DNA of 5,560 nucleotides. It comes from an uncultured Lachnospiraceae bacterium (GTDB taxonomy: Bacteria > Bacillota_A > Clostridia > Lachnospirales > Lachnospiraceae). A model generated the notes under the pieces. The model was not told where the DNA came from. It saw only the letters and a list, made by a program, of their open reading frames with translations, and searched no databases. The stretch covers positions 1 through 5,560 of the forward strand of contig CAMOFS010000125.1 of the NCBI GenBank assembly GCA_946613735.1, in the 5' to 3' direction. Positions 1 through 5,560 of this stretch are shown here, one piece after another (within the stretch, counting starts at the first letter, position 1; every line of letters starts with the position of its first letter). The position numbers and the translations under genes are program-made.

Positions 1-1212
1 ACGGATGTTTTAGTGACAGGCTACGACATCATCTTCTTCTGGGTAGTAAGGATGGTATTCTCGGGATACGCCCACACCGACAGGTCTCCCTTCCATACGG
101 TCCTGATACATGGCCTGGTCCGTGACGACCAGGGACGCAAGATGTCAAAGTCCCTGGGCAACGGCATCGATCCCCTGGAGGTCATCGACAAGTATGGTGC
201 AGACGCCCTTAGGCTTACACTCATTACCGGTAATGCACCGGGTAACGATATGCGTTTTTACTGGGAGCGTGTTGAAAACTCACGTAACTTTGCCAATAAG
301 GTGTGGAATGCGTCCCGATTTATCATGATGCATCTGGAGGCCTTTGACGGCAGGGATCCCGGAACAGATGCCCTCCACGAAGAGGATAAATGGATACTCT
401 CCCTGGTCAATACCGTGGCCCGGGATGTTACAGAGAATATGGATAAGTACGAGCTGGGCATCGCAGTCCAGAAGGTATATGATTTCATCTGGGACGAGTT
501 CTGTGACTGGTATATTGAGATGGTCAAGCCCAGACTCTATGCCAAGGAGGAGGATCCCACCAGTGCCAATGCTGCACTCTGGACCCTTAATACAGTACTT
601 ACCAATGCCCTTAAGCTTTTGCATCCCTTCATGCCTTTTGTGTCAGAGGCCATATTTACATCTCTGCATCCGGAGGAGGAGTCCATTATGATCTCTGACT
701 GGCCGGTATACCGTGATGACTGGCATTTCCCTGCACAGGAGACAGAGCTTTCCCACGCCAAGGATCTGGTCCGCGGCATGAGGAATCTCCGTACGGATAT
801 GGATGTTCCGCCTTCCAGGAAGGCCAAGCTCTTTGTTACATCCACCAAGTCGGACATCAGGGAGGTCTTTGACAGGATAAAGCCCTGCTACCTGGGACTT
901 GCCGGTGCAACTGAGGTTTTGGTCCAGGAGGGCAACGCAGGCATTCCGGAGGATGCCGTCAGCTTCGTCATTCCCGATGCCATCATATACGTTCCCCTGG
1001 AGGATCTGGTGGACAAGGCCAAAGAGATCGAGCGCCTGAACAAGGAACGCGACAGACTGGCGAAGGAACTGGCCAGGTCAAAGGGTATGCTTTCCAATGA
1101 AAAGTTTTTATCCAAGGCTCCGGCTGAGAAGGTGGCCGAGGAAAAAGAGAAGCAGAAAAAATACGAGTCAATGATGGCTGATGTCGAAGCGAGACTCGCA
1201 GCCATGAAATAG
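1..1212 (+). CDS. valS: Valyl-tRNA synthetase, C-terminal part (5' end outside window)
   Basis: This class I aminoacyl-tRNA synthetase charges tRNA-Val with valine in the cytoplasm. The frame is open from the first base, so the gene begins upstream; the GTG at 13 is an internal valine and not a start. The 403 visible codons begin in the catalytic core (TGYDIIFFWVVRM). They include the KMSKS ATP-binding loop at nt 139-153, followed by SLGNGIDPLEVIDKYGADALR, which is typical of ValRS. The anticodon-binding helical domain follows, with the family signature DWYIEMVKPRLY near nt 505-540. From about nt 1006 to the stop there is a charged, heptad-like coiled-coil tail (KEIERLNKERDRLAKELARS), the tRNA-binding arm that separates ValRS from IleRS and LeuRS. 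The reading is intact and nothing looks degraded. deoC follows after 23 bp and may be cotranscribed. Confidence 0.97.
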   Translation, partial: TDVLVTGYDIIFFWVVRMVFSGYAHTDRSPFHTVLIHGLVRDDQGRKMSKSLGNGIDPLEVIDKYGADALRLTLITGNAPGNDMRFYWERVENSRNFANKVWNASRFIMMHLEAFDGRDPGTDALHEEDKWILSLVNTVARDVTENMDKYELGIAVQKVYDFIWDEFCDWYIEMVKPRLYAKEEDPTSANAALWTLNTVLTNALKLLHPFMPFVSEAIFTSLHPEEESIMISDWPVYRDDWHFPAQETELSHAKDLVRGMRNLRTDMDVPPSRKAKLFVTSTKSDIREVFDRIKPCYLGLAGATEVLVQEGNAGIPEDAVSFVIPDAIIYVPLEDLVDKAKEIERLNKERDRLAKELARSKGMLSNEKFLSKAPAEKVAEEKEKQKKYESMMADVEARLAAMK

Positions 1213-1235
1213 GATTATCTTAAAGAGGTAGTAAA

Positions 1236-1892
1236 ATGGAAAACAAAGATCTTTTAAAAATGTGTGACCACACCCTGCTGAAGGTGGATTCCACCTGGGA
1301 TCAGATAAGCCAGCTTATCGATGAGGGTATTGAATACGGATGCGCATCAGTCTGCATCCCCGCATCCTTTGTGGCTACGGCTTATGAATATATCAGGGAC
1401 GAGGGCGCAGACCTTCCCGTATGCACCGTCATCGGTTTTCCCAATGGCTACAGCACCACTGCCACAAAGTGCTTTGAGGCACATGATGCGGTGGAAAAAG
1501 GAGCATCAGAGATCGATATGGTCATCAATGTGGGCTGGGTCAAGGAAGGACGTTATGACTTTGTGCTGGAGGAGATCAACGCAGTTAAGCAGGCCTGTGA
1601 CGGCAGACTCCTCAAGGTTATCATCGAGACCTGCCTGCTTTCTGATGATGAGATCGTAGAGATGTGCAATGTGGTATCTGAGTCTGACGCCGACTACATC
1701 AAGACCTCCACAGGCTTTTCCACTGAGGGTGCGACCTTCCATGCCGTGGAGCTTATGGCAAAAAATATGACAAACGGTAAAAAGATAAAGGCAGCAGGTG
1801 GTATTGCCACCATCGATGATGCGGTTCGGTTTGTCGAGCTGGGAGCAGACAGACTGGGCACCAGCCGTTTGGTCAAGCTTATAAAGGGTTAA
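1236..1892 (+). CDS. deoC: Deoxyribose-phosphate aldolase
   Basis: DeoC cleaves 2-deoxy-D-ribose 5-phosphate to glyceraldehyde 3-phosphate and acetaldehyde, the last step of deoxynucleoside salvage, in the cytoplasm. The 218-residue protein has the normal length of the short bacterial form and is one TIM barrel. Visible family motifs are CDHTLLK at residues 10-16, CTVIGFPNG at 63-71 and EIDMVIN at 92-98, with the proton-relay Asp94. The Schiff-base lysine is Lys156 in KTSTGF, and the second active-site lysine is Lys185 in KAAGGI. The phosphate-binding end reads GADRLGTSRL at 203-212. The start is chosen from AGAGG at 1224-1228, 7 nt before the ATG. None of the usual partners (deoA, deoB, pdp, cdd) is in the window; the gene sits between valS and a repeat-filled gap. 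All catalytic residues are present, so it should be active. Confidence 0.97.
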   Translation: MENKDLLKMCDHTLLKVDSTWDQISQLIDEGIEYGCASVCIPASFVATAYEYIRDEGADLPVCTVIGFPNGYSTTATKCFEAHDAVEKGASEIDMVINVGWVKEGRYDFVLEEINAVKQACDGRLLKVIIETCLLSDDEIVEMCNVVSESDADYIKTSTGFSTEGATFHAVELMAKNMTNGKKIKAAGGIATIDDAVRFVELGADRLGTSRLVKLIKG

Positions 1893-1903
1893 AAGATCCG
1901 CCT

Positions 1904-1918
1904 GACGGGTACCCAGTC
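1904..1918. repeat. Short inverted repeat around GGGTACCC
   Basis: GGGTACCC (1907-1914) is a perfect 8-bp palindrome. GAC (1904-1906) and GTC (1916-1918) extend it once a single bulged A at 1915 is allowed. It overlaps the first unit of the tandem array. It could be a small operator or simply the upstream edge of the repeat; nothing in the sequence assigns it to a regulator. Confidence 0.3.
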
Positions 1919-1998
1919 ATTCAGAGGATACCAGGTCATTCAGAGGATACCCAGTCGTTCAGACGTACACCCTGTCATTCTGAGCGAAGCGAAGAATC
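1912..1998. repeat. Four tandem GTCATTC-cored units ending in a dispersed-type repeat
   Basis: Four related units lie in direct orientation. The core GTCATTC (GTCGTTC in unit 3) starts at 1916, 1935, 1954 and 1974, giving periods of 19, 19 and 20 bp. Units 1 and 2 share the 15-mer GTCATTCAGAGGATA exactly, and unit 3 is a diverged copy. Unit 4 alone continues into TGAGCGAAGCGAAGAATC (1981-1998). That longer form matches, from memory, an element found dispersed between genes in many bacterial genomes. Its complement produces spurious peptides such as ILRFAQND. The first three units look like shortened copies of its left half. Its role is unknown. Confidence 0.8.
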
Positions 1999-2005
1999 TT
2001 TTTTT
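1977..2005 (+). terminator. Weak hairpin plus T7 tract after deoC
   Basis: ATTCT at 1977-1981 can pair with AGAAT at 1993-1997 around an 11-nt loop, followed one base later by seven T at 1999-2005. This has the layout of a rho-independent terminator for the valS-deoC transcript, but the stem is only 5 bp and AT-rich, so it would be weak alone. A second pairing is possible: AAAAGAT at 1891-1897, directly over the deoC stop, with ATCTTTT at 1996-2002, which would enclose the whole repeat array. The hairpin belongs to the repeat element, so it may not have been selected as a terminator. Confidence 0.3.
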
Positions 2006-2006
2006 C

Positions 2007-2010
2007 GGAG
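2007..2010 (+). promoter_or_regulatory. Ribosome binding site of the 47-aa ORF
   Basis: GGAG lies 9 nt before the ATG at 2020 and begins one base after the T7 tract that ends the repeat element. It supports translation of the short ORF, and it means the repeat abuts or forms part of the 5' leader of the downstream gene set. No convincing -35/-10 pair was seen between 1893 and 2019. Confidence 0.6.
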
Positions 2011-2019
2011 ACTATTTGT

Positions 2020-2163
2020 ATGATAGATTTTGAAGAAGAACTTAAAAATTTCACAAAGAGTATAGAGGTAGAGGATGCCGAGGACGCTATCCAGAGCCGT
2101 GACCTTACGGATATGATAGACATTCTTAAGGAGATCACCATGGAAAGGAAACGCAAGGGATGA
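2020..2163 (+). CDS. Small acidic protein of unknown function, 47 aa
   Basis: I do not recognise this family. The 47-residue product starts MIDFEEELKNF and ends in a basic tail, MERKRKG. Its middle (residues 15-27) is rich in Glu and Asp, and the stretch LTDMIDILKEITMERKR could form an amphipathic helix. It has no cysteines, signal peptide or membrane segment. Three things support it as real: a GGAG ribosome site 9 nt upstream, a full-length frame that begins directly after the repeat, and an ATGA overlap (2160-2163) with the next gene, the usual sign of translational coupling. It may be a small partner of the TPR membrane protein or only a leader that couples its translation. The coupling argues for a shared role, but no function can be assigned. 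Confidence 0.7.
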   Translation: MIDFEEELKNFTKSIEVEDAEDAIQSRDLTDMIDILKEITMERKRKG

Positions 2164-3563
2164 ATTGCTACGTCTGCAACATGGTGGTGGACCGGGAGGA
2201 CGTGTGTCCGGTCTGCGGTGCTGATGTGAGGGCATACCGTCACATCATTAAGGCTTGTGATGAAGCCTATAATGACGGTCTGCGCCGCGCTAAAATGAGG
2301 GATCTTTCAGGAGCTATGGAGAGCCTGAATAGAGCCCTTCGATTTAACAAGCGCCACAAGGATGCCAGGAATCTTTTGGGGCTGGTGTACTATGAGTACG
2401 GCGAGCCCGTCCAGGCTATGCGTGAGTGGGTTATCAGCAAGAACTTCTCCCCACAGAACAACAGGGCAGACCTGTACCTGGGCAAGATAGCTCATGGCAG
2501 CGGTGCTCTAAGGCAGCTGGATATGACGGTTAAAAAATACAACCAGGCTATAGAGTACTGTCATCAGGGCAACCGTGACCTGGCCAAGATCCAGCTTAAA
2601 AAAGTCATAACCATGAACCCCAAGATGGTCAGGGCCAGGCAGCTTCTGGCTCTTTTGCACATGCAGGACAATGAGTGGGAGCAGGCCAGAAAGGAGCTTT
2701 CCGCTGCAGGCAAGATCGATATGTCAAACCCCCGTACTATCGAGTACATGCAGGAGGTCAAAAGCGTCCTAAACAGCGACGAAAAAAAGAAGAAAAAGAA
2801 AAAGCAGCCCAAGCCGGCATCGGTGGATTTCAGGAACAATCCCGAGACCGTGGTCATGCCGAGGCAGACTTTGGTGGAGACCATTGACAACATGAAGGGC
2901 GGCATTTTTAATATACTCATCGGAGGCCTTATAGGCCTTTTGGTAACCATGTTTTTGGTGGTTCCCACAGTCAGGCAGAATGCCAATTCCACCGCTGCCA
3001 ATGCTCTGGTATCCGCCAATGAAGAAGCGGCCGGCAATGCCAGTGACATAGTGGCACTCAAGGCACAGATCGATGATCTGAATAAAAGGCTGGAAAAGTA
3101 TGAGGGACAGGCTGACATCAAGGCCTCTTATGAGCAGCTTATGAAGGCCATATCCATGATGAATTCCGAGGAGCCGGATGCCAGGGTGGCAGCCACCGAG
3201 CTGGAAAAGGTCAATAAGAGCCTTTTGGAAAATGAGGGCAAGAAGACCTATGATGGGCTTTCTTTAATAGTTGACGCAGCCGTGGCAGATCAGTATTTTG
3301 CTGAGGGAGAGGAGGCCTTTAATGAAAAGGATTATCCCACTGCCATAGAGGCATATCGTGAGGTGATCAAGTACGACAAGACCTACGGGGATGGCCAGGC
3401 TATGTTCAATCTGGCCCGCAGTTACCAGCTTTCCGAGGATTTTAAGAATGCTGCAAAGTACTATAAAAAGACTGTAGAGCTGTTTCCTGACAGGCGTATA
3501 GCAGGCCAGTCCCGGTATAGGATCGGCCAGTTGCCCGAGGAGTACAGGGCTATGGAGGACTAG
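2160..3563 (+). CDS. Zinc-ribbon, TPR-repeat, single-pass membrane protein
   Basis: This 467-residue protein has a modular layout. An N-terminal zinc ribbon carries two CxxC pairs (Cys3/Cys6 and Cys16/Cys19). A helical TPR block covers about residues 35-190 (DLSGAMESLNRALRFNKRHKDARNLLG is a clear unit; two more lie at about 124-190). Next come a run of seven lysines (209-215), a linker, and one transmembrane helix at about 249-269. A predicted coiled coil (about 295-315) and a second TPR block (about 376-445, with FNEKDYPTAIEAYREVIKYD and FKNAAKYYKKTVELFPD) follow. The positive charge before the helix predicts N-in/C-out topology, with TPR scaffolds on both sides. There is no signal peptide or enzymatic motif. 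The start overlaps the upstream small ORF by ATGA, with AAAGGA at 2144-2149. TPR domains bind proteins, so a scaffold or envelope-assembly role is likely; the partner is unknown. Confidence 0.88.
   Translation: MNCYVCNMVVDREDVCPVCGADVRAYRHIIKACDEAYNDGLRRAKMRDLSGAMESLNRALRFNKRHKDARNLLGLVYYEYGEPVQAMREWVISKNFSPQNNRADLYLGKIAHGSGALRQLDMTVKKYNQAIEYCHQGNRDLAKIQLKKVITMNPKMVRARQLLALLHMQDNEWEQARKELSAAGKIDMSNPRTIEYMQEVKSVLNSDEKKKKKKKQPKPASVDFRNNPETVVMPRQTLVETIDNMKGGIFNILIGGLIGLLVTMFLVVPTVRQNANSTAANALVSANEEAAGNASDIVALKAQIDDLNKRLEKYEGQADIKASYEQLMKAISMMNSEEPDARVAATELEKVNKSLLENEGKKTYDGLSLIVDAAVADQYFAEGEEAFNEKDYPTAIEAYREVIKYDKTYGDGQAMFNLARSYQLSEDFKNAAKYYKKTVELFPDRRIAGQSRYRIGQLPEEYRAMED
2166..2216 (+). other. 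Zinc-ribbon segment of the TPR protein
   Basis: This segment encodes the pattern C-x2-C-x9-C-x2-C (CYVC and CPVC), a compact four-cysteine metal site at the extreme N-terminus. Short ribbons like this commonly bind Zn(II) structurally. Because a copper pump gene follows, a thiol site of this kind could also respond to metal or redox state, but that is speculative. Confidence 0.75.
2904..2966 (+). other. Single transmembrane helix of the TPR protein
   Basis: These bases encode residues 249-269, a glycine- and leucine-rich hydrophobic stretch (ILIGGLIGLLVTMFLVVP). It is preceded by a lysine-rich cytoplasmic flank and followed by a polar, Asn/Ser/Ala-rich region. It is the only segment of the protein long and hydrophobic enough to span a membrane. 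Confidence 0.85.
3554..3559 (+). promoter_or_regulatory. Ribosome binding site of the copper ATPase
   Basis: GGAGGA lies inside the last codons of the TPR gene, 6 nt before the ATG at 3566. The stop of the TPR gene (3561-3563) falls between site and start, leaving a 2-bp gap between the genes. This fixes the ATPase start and indicates translational coupling within one transcript. Confidence 0.85.
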
Positions 3564-3565
3564 CT

Positions 3566-5560
3566 ATGGAAAAATATGATGTAACAGGGATGAGCTGCGC
3601 TGCGTGCGTGGCTCATGTTGAAAAAGCGGTGCGTTCTGTTCCCGGCGTAAATGATGTATCGGTCAACCTCCTTACCAATTCGATGGCGGTTTATGGTACG
3701 GCTGACGAAAATATGATATGTGATGCGGTTTCCAAGGCGGGATACCATGCGTCCCCGGTGGGGGCTTCTTTAGATAAGGCAGGAGATAAGCCCCAGGACC
3801 TGTCCGACAAAGAGACACCTAAGATGATACGACGGCTGATATTGTCAGTCGTTTTTTTGCTGCCCCTTATGTATGTGTCCATGGGACATATGATGTGGGG
3901 ATGGCCGTTGCCGGTCTTTTTGCAGGATAATCATATCGGTATGGGTATATACGAGATGCTCTTTGCCATAGTGGTTATGTTTATAAACCGCAAGTTTTTC
4001 ATAAACGGCATATCCGGAGCCATACACAAGGCTCCCAACATGGACACCTTAGTGGCCCTGGGATCCGGGGTTTCCTTCGGTTACAGCGTGGTGATACTTT
4101 TTGCCATGACCTATGCGGCATCGCATAATGACAGTGAAGCGGTAATGGGATATATGCATGAGTTTTACTTTGAATCCGCAGCTATGATACTTACACTCAT
4201 CACTGTGGGAAAGACCCTTGAGGCATATTCAAAGGGACGTACCACTGATGCCATAAAGGGGCTGTTGGAGCTGGCGCCCAAAATGGCTACGTTAAGGCGT
4301 GACGGCAAGGAAGTGGTCATACCGGCAGCTCAGGTAAAGGTGGGAGATATATTTATAGTCAGAGCGGGTGGAGCCTTTCCGGTGGACGGAGTGGTGACAG
4401 AAGGCAGTGGCAACGTAGACGAGTCTGCCCTTACCGGCGAGAGTGTGGCAGTGGAAAAGGACATCGGCCATGAGGTATCGGTGGGAACCATTCTTCTTTC
4501 GGGTGAGCTTTGCTGTGAGGCTACACGGGTTGGTAGTGATACCACCCTTTCAAAGATAGTGGAACTGGTAAGTGATGCGGCTGCCACAAAGGCACCTATC
4601 GCCAGGGTGGCGGATAGAGTGGCAAATGTATTTGTGCCGGTGGTTTTGGCCATTGCCTTTATTACTGCCGTGGTATGGCTGGTGATCGGGGCTCCCATAG
4701 GCACCGCCTTGTCCCATGCCATTACGGTTTTAGTGATAAGCTGTCCCTGTGCTCTTGGACTGGCAACTCCCGTGGCTATCATGGTGGGAGGCGGAGTGGG
4801 TGCCAAGCATGGCATCCTTTATAAGAACTCCGTATCACTTGAGCAGGCCGGCAGGGCGGATATCGTGGTGATGGACAAGACGGGCACCATCACACAGGGA
4901 CTTACGGACGCTCCCGATGAGATCAGGCCTGAAAGCGCGGCTGCCATCAAGGAGCTTAAGAATATGGGCTTTTACACCGTGATGCTCTCCGGAGACAAGG
5001 TGCATATAGCCGAAAGGATAGCAGCCCAGGCCGGAGTGGATGAGGTCATAGCCGGGGTACTTCCCGATGGTAAGGAAGCTGTCATAAGGAAGCTTCAAAA
5101 GCATGGCTCGGTCATAATGGTAGGAGACGGCATAAATGACGCTCCCGCCCTTAAGCGTGCAGAGGTTGGCTTTGCCATAGGAGCAGGCAAGGATATTGCC
5201 ATAGATGCGGCAGATGTGGTGTTGGTCAATTCAAAGCTTTCCGATGTGCCGGCGGCCATCAGGCTGTCAAAATCGGTGCTTAATAATATCAGGGAGAACC
5301 TCTTTTGGGCATTTATCTATAATGTGATAGGCATCCCTCTTGCGGCGGGAGTATGGATACCCATTACTGGCTGGTCGCTTACTCCCATGTTCGGTGCAGC
5401 TGCCATGAGCCTTTCCAGCTTTTGTGTGGTGATGAATGCCTTAAGACTCAACCTCATCGATATTTATTCGCCGAAAAAGTTTTTGAGACAATCCCCTTTT
5501 AATGACGGGGAAAAACTGTATAATAAAGAAAAAAACGGAGGGAAAGACGCTATGGAAAAG
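3566..5560 (+). CDS. copA: Cu(I)-type P1B ATPase lacking the usual N domain (3' end outside window)
   Basis: The gene encodes a membrane pump of the P1B-1 family, expected to export Cu(I) to the outside using ATP; 665 codons are visible with no stop. In order: an HMA metal-binding domain with GMSCAAC (Cys11/Cys14), helices at about 91-106, 127-140, 160-183 and 199-219, and an actuator domain with TGES (290-293). Helices at about 354-374 and 381-403 follow, the second with the CPC metal site (Cys393/Cys395). The P domain has DKTGT (Asp437), SGD (475-477), Lys503 and GDGIND (520-525). Two last helices carry Tyr585-Asn586 and MxxSS (614-618). CPC, YN and MxxSS together define Cu(I) specificity. 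The oddity is that only 37 residues separate Asp437 from Ser475, so the nucleotide-binding domain with its HP motif is missing, in frame. The P domain alone is unlikely to bind ATP normally. The frame continues past the last helix into a linker. It is coupled to the TPR gene upstream. Confidence 0.92.
   Translation, partial: MEKYDVTGMSCAACVAHVEKAVRSVPGVNDVSVNLLTNSMAVYGTADENMICDAVSKAGYHASPVGASLDKAGDKPQDLSDKETPKMIRRLILSVVFLLPLMYVSMGHMMWGWPLPVFLQDNHIGMGIYEMLFAIVVMFINRKFFINGISGAIHKAPNMDTLVALGSGVSFGYSVVILFAMTYAASHNDSEAVMGYMHEFYFESAAMILTLITVGKTLEAYSKGRTTDAIKGLLELAPKMATLRRDGKEVVIPAAQVKVGDIFIVRAGGAFPVDGVVTEGSGNVDESALTGESVAVEKDIGHEVSVGTILLSGELCCEATRVGSDTTLSKIVELVSDAAATKAPIARVADRVANVFVPVVLAIAFITAVVWLVIGAPIGTALSHAITVLVISCPCALGLATPVAIMVGGGVGAKHGILYKNSVSLEQAGRADIVVMDKTGTITQGLTDAPDEIRPESAAAIKELKNMGFYTVMLSGDKVHIAERIAAQAGVDEVIAGVLPDGKEAVIRKLQKHGSVIMVGDGINDAPALKRAEVGFAIGAGKDIAIDAADVVLVNSKLSDVPAAIRLSKSVLNNIRENLFWAFIYNVIGIPLAAGVWIPITGWSLTPMFGAAAMSLSSFCVVMNALRLNLIDIYSPKKFLRQSPFNDGEKLYNKEKNGGKDAMEK
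3587..3607 (+). other. HMA metal-binding motif GMSCAAC
   Basis: This stretch encodes residues 8-14 of the pump, the GMxCxxC loop of an N-terminal heavy-metal-associated domain (about residues 1-66). The two cysteines bind Cu(I) delivered by a chaperone. The rest of the domain also matches the family, including VEKAVRSVPGVNDVSVNLLTN and a closing AVSKAGYHASP. Confidence 0.9.
4874..4996 (+). other. Shortened P-domain segment: DKTGT joined to SGD without an N domain
   Basis: From the phosphorylated aspartate (codon at 4874) to the SGD aspartate (codon at 4994) the frame reads DKTGTITQG, then LTDAPDEIRPESAAAIKEL, then KNMGFYTVMLSGD. The first part is the normal entry to the N domain, and DEIRPES onward is the normal strand after it (family form xADxxRPxS). 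The missing part would normally lie between about codons 4898 and 4916. There is no stop or frame change at the junction. Confidence 0.85.
5519..5524 (+). promoter_or_regulatory. Candidate internal -10 box TATAAT
   Basis: A perfect TATAAT sits in the linker-coding part of the pump gene, 12 nt before a GGAGGG ribosome site and 27 nt before an in-frame ATG. No good -35 lies at 16-18 bp upstream; TTGAGA at 5483-5488 is about 30 bp away, which is too far. The bases also encode ordinary codons (TAT AAT), so a chance match in an AT-rich linker is quite possible. Confidence 0.25.
5537..5542 (+). promoter_or_regulatory. Internal ribosome binding site before ATG 5552
   Basis: GGAGGG lies 9 nt before the ATG at 5552 and is read in the pump frame as Gly-Gly. 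Its strength and spacing match a true start site. It sits in a short hydrophilic linker just after the last membrane helix, where a new protein or domain would begin. Confidence 0.5.
5552..5560 (+). CDS. Possible internal start of a downstream domain or small protein (cut by window end)
   Basis: Only ATG GAA AAG (Met-Glu-Lys) is visible, in the same frame as the pump and preceded by GGAGGG at 5537-5542. These are the same first three residues (MEK) as the pump's own N-terminal HMA domain. Copper pumps often carry an HMA domain at one end or a chaperone gene directly after. The bases may begin a C-terminal HMA fusion, a separately translated CopZ-like chaperone, or both. The evidence is position and ribosome site only; the identity is inference. 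Confidence 0.35.

Noticed and set aside
13..1212. GTG at 13 as a true start of a shorter protein
   Set aside because: The frame is open to base 1 and encodes conserved ValRS sequence (TDVLVTGYD) across this position; it is an internal valine.
1966..1977. TACACCCTGTCA, resembling a CopY operator (TACANNTGTA)
   Set aside because: The spacer is 3 rather than 2 and the last bases do not match; it also falls inside the repeat array, so it is explained otherwise.
1912..1998. CRISPR array
   Set aside because: The units are only 19-20 bp apart with no room for spacers, the copies diverge, and no cas gene is near.
1959..2243. Minus-strand 94-aa ORF ending in KILRFAQNDRVYV
   Set aside because: Its tail is the reverse translation of the dispersed repeat, a known source of spurious peptides, and the rest lies antisense to the coupled 47-aa ORF and TPR gene.
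2564..3121. Minus-strand 185-aa ORF
   Set aside because: It is fully antisense to the TPR gene, with a phenylalanine run that mirrors the lysine codons; no ribosome site or family signature.
4330..4815. Minus-strand 161-aa ORF, low-complexity and rich in Ser, Thr, Ala and Pro
   Set aside because: It is antisense to the actuator and CPC regions of the ATPase, whose motifs are all conserved on the + strand.

Overview
The window looks like a chromosomal segment of a Gram-positive, Clostridia-type bacterium, possibly from the Lachnospiraceae. Strong AGGAGG/GGAGG-like ribosome sites precede most starts, and the ValRS and DeoC sequences have a Firmicute character. The TPR protein also combines a zinc ribbon, a lysine-rich linker and one membrane helix in a way familiar from these organisms. 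The taxon is an inference; no marker here fixes it. All supported genes lie on the + strand.

Region 1 (1-1892) is housekeeping. It holds the C-terminal part of valyl-tRNA synthetase (valS, cut by the window start) and, 23 bp later, a complete deoxyribose-phosphate aldolase (deoC). Region 2 (1893-2019) is a 127-bp gap with four tandem copies, 19-20 bp apart, of a GTCATTC-cored unit. The last copy is extended into a fuller element with a short hairpin and a T7 tract, of a kind found dispersed in many bacterial genomes. Region 3 (2020-5560) is a tightly coupled gene set. It starts with a 47-aa acidic protein, which overlaps by ATGA a 467-aa zinc-ribbon/TPR single-pass membrane protein. After a 2-bp gap comes a Cu(I)-type P1B ATPase that is still open at the window end.

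The most striking observation is in the ATPase. It keeps every catalytic motif of the transport, actuator and phosphorylation domains (CxxC, TGES, CPC, DKTGT, SGD, GDGIND, YN, MxxSS). However, only 37 residues separate the DKTGT aspartate from the SGD motif, where copper ATPases normally carry a nucleotide-binding (N) domain of roughly 100 or more residues with its HP motif. The reading frame is intact across the junction, so this is either a precise in-frame loss or an unusual N-domain-less pump. A second point is the end of the ORF. After the last membrane helix it runs in frame through a hydrophilic linker that contains a TATAAT box, a GGAGGG ribosome site and an in-frame ATG. This suggests a fused C-terminal domain, a separately translated product (perhaps a copper chaperone), or both.

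The genes of region 3 are probably co-expressed. Any functional link between the TPR membrane protein and copper export rests on gene order and coupling only.
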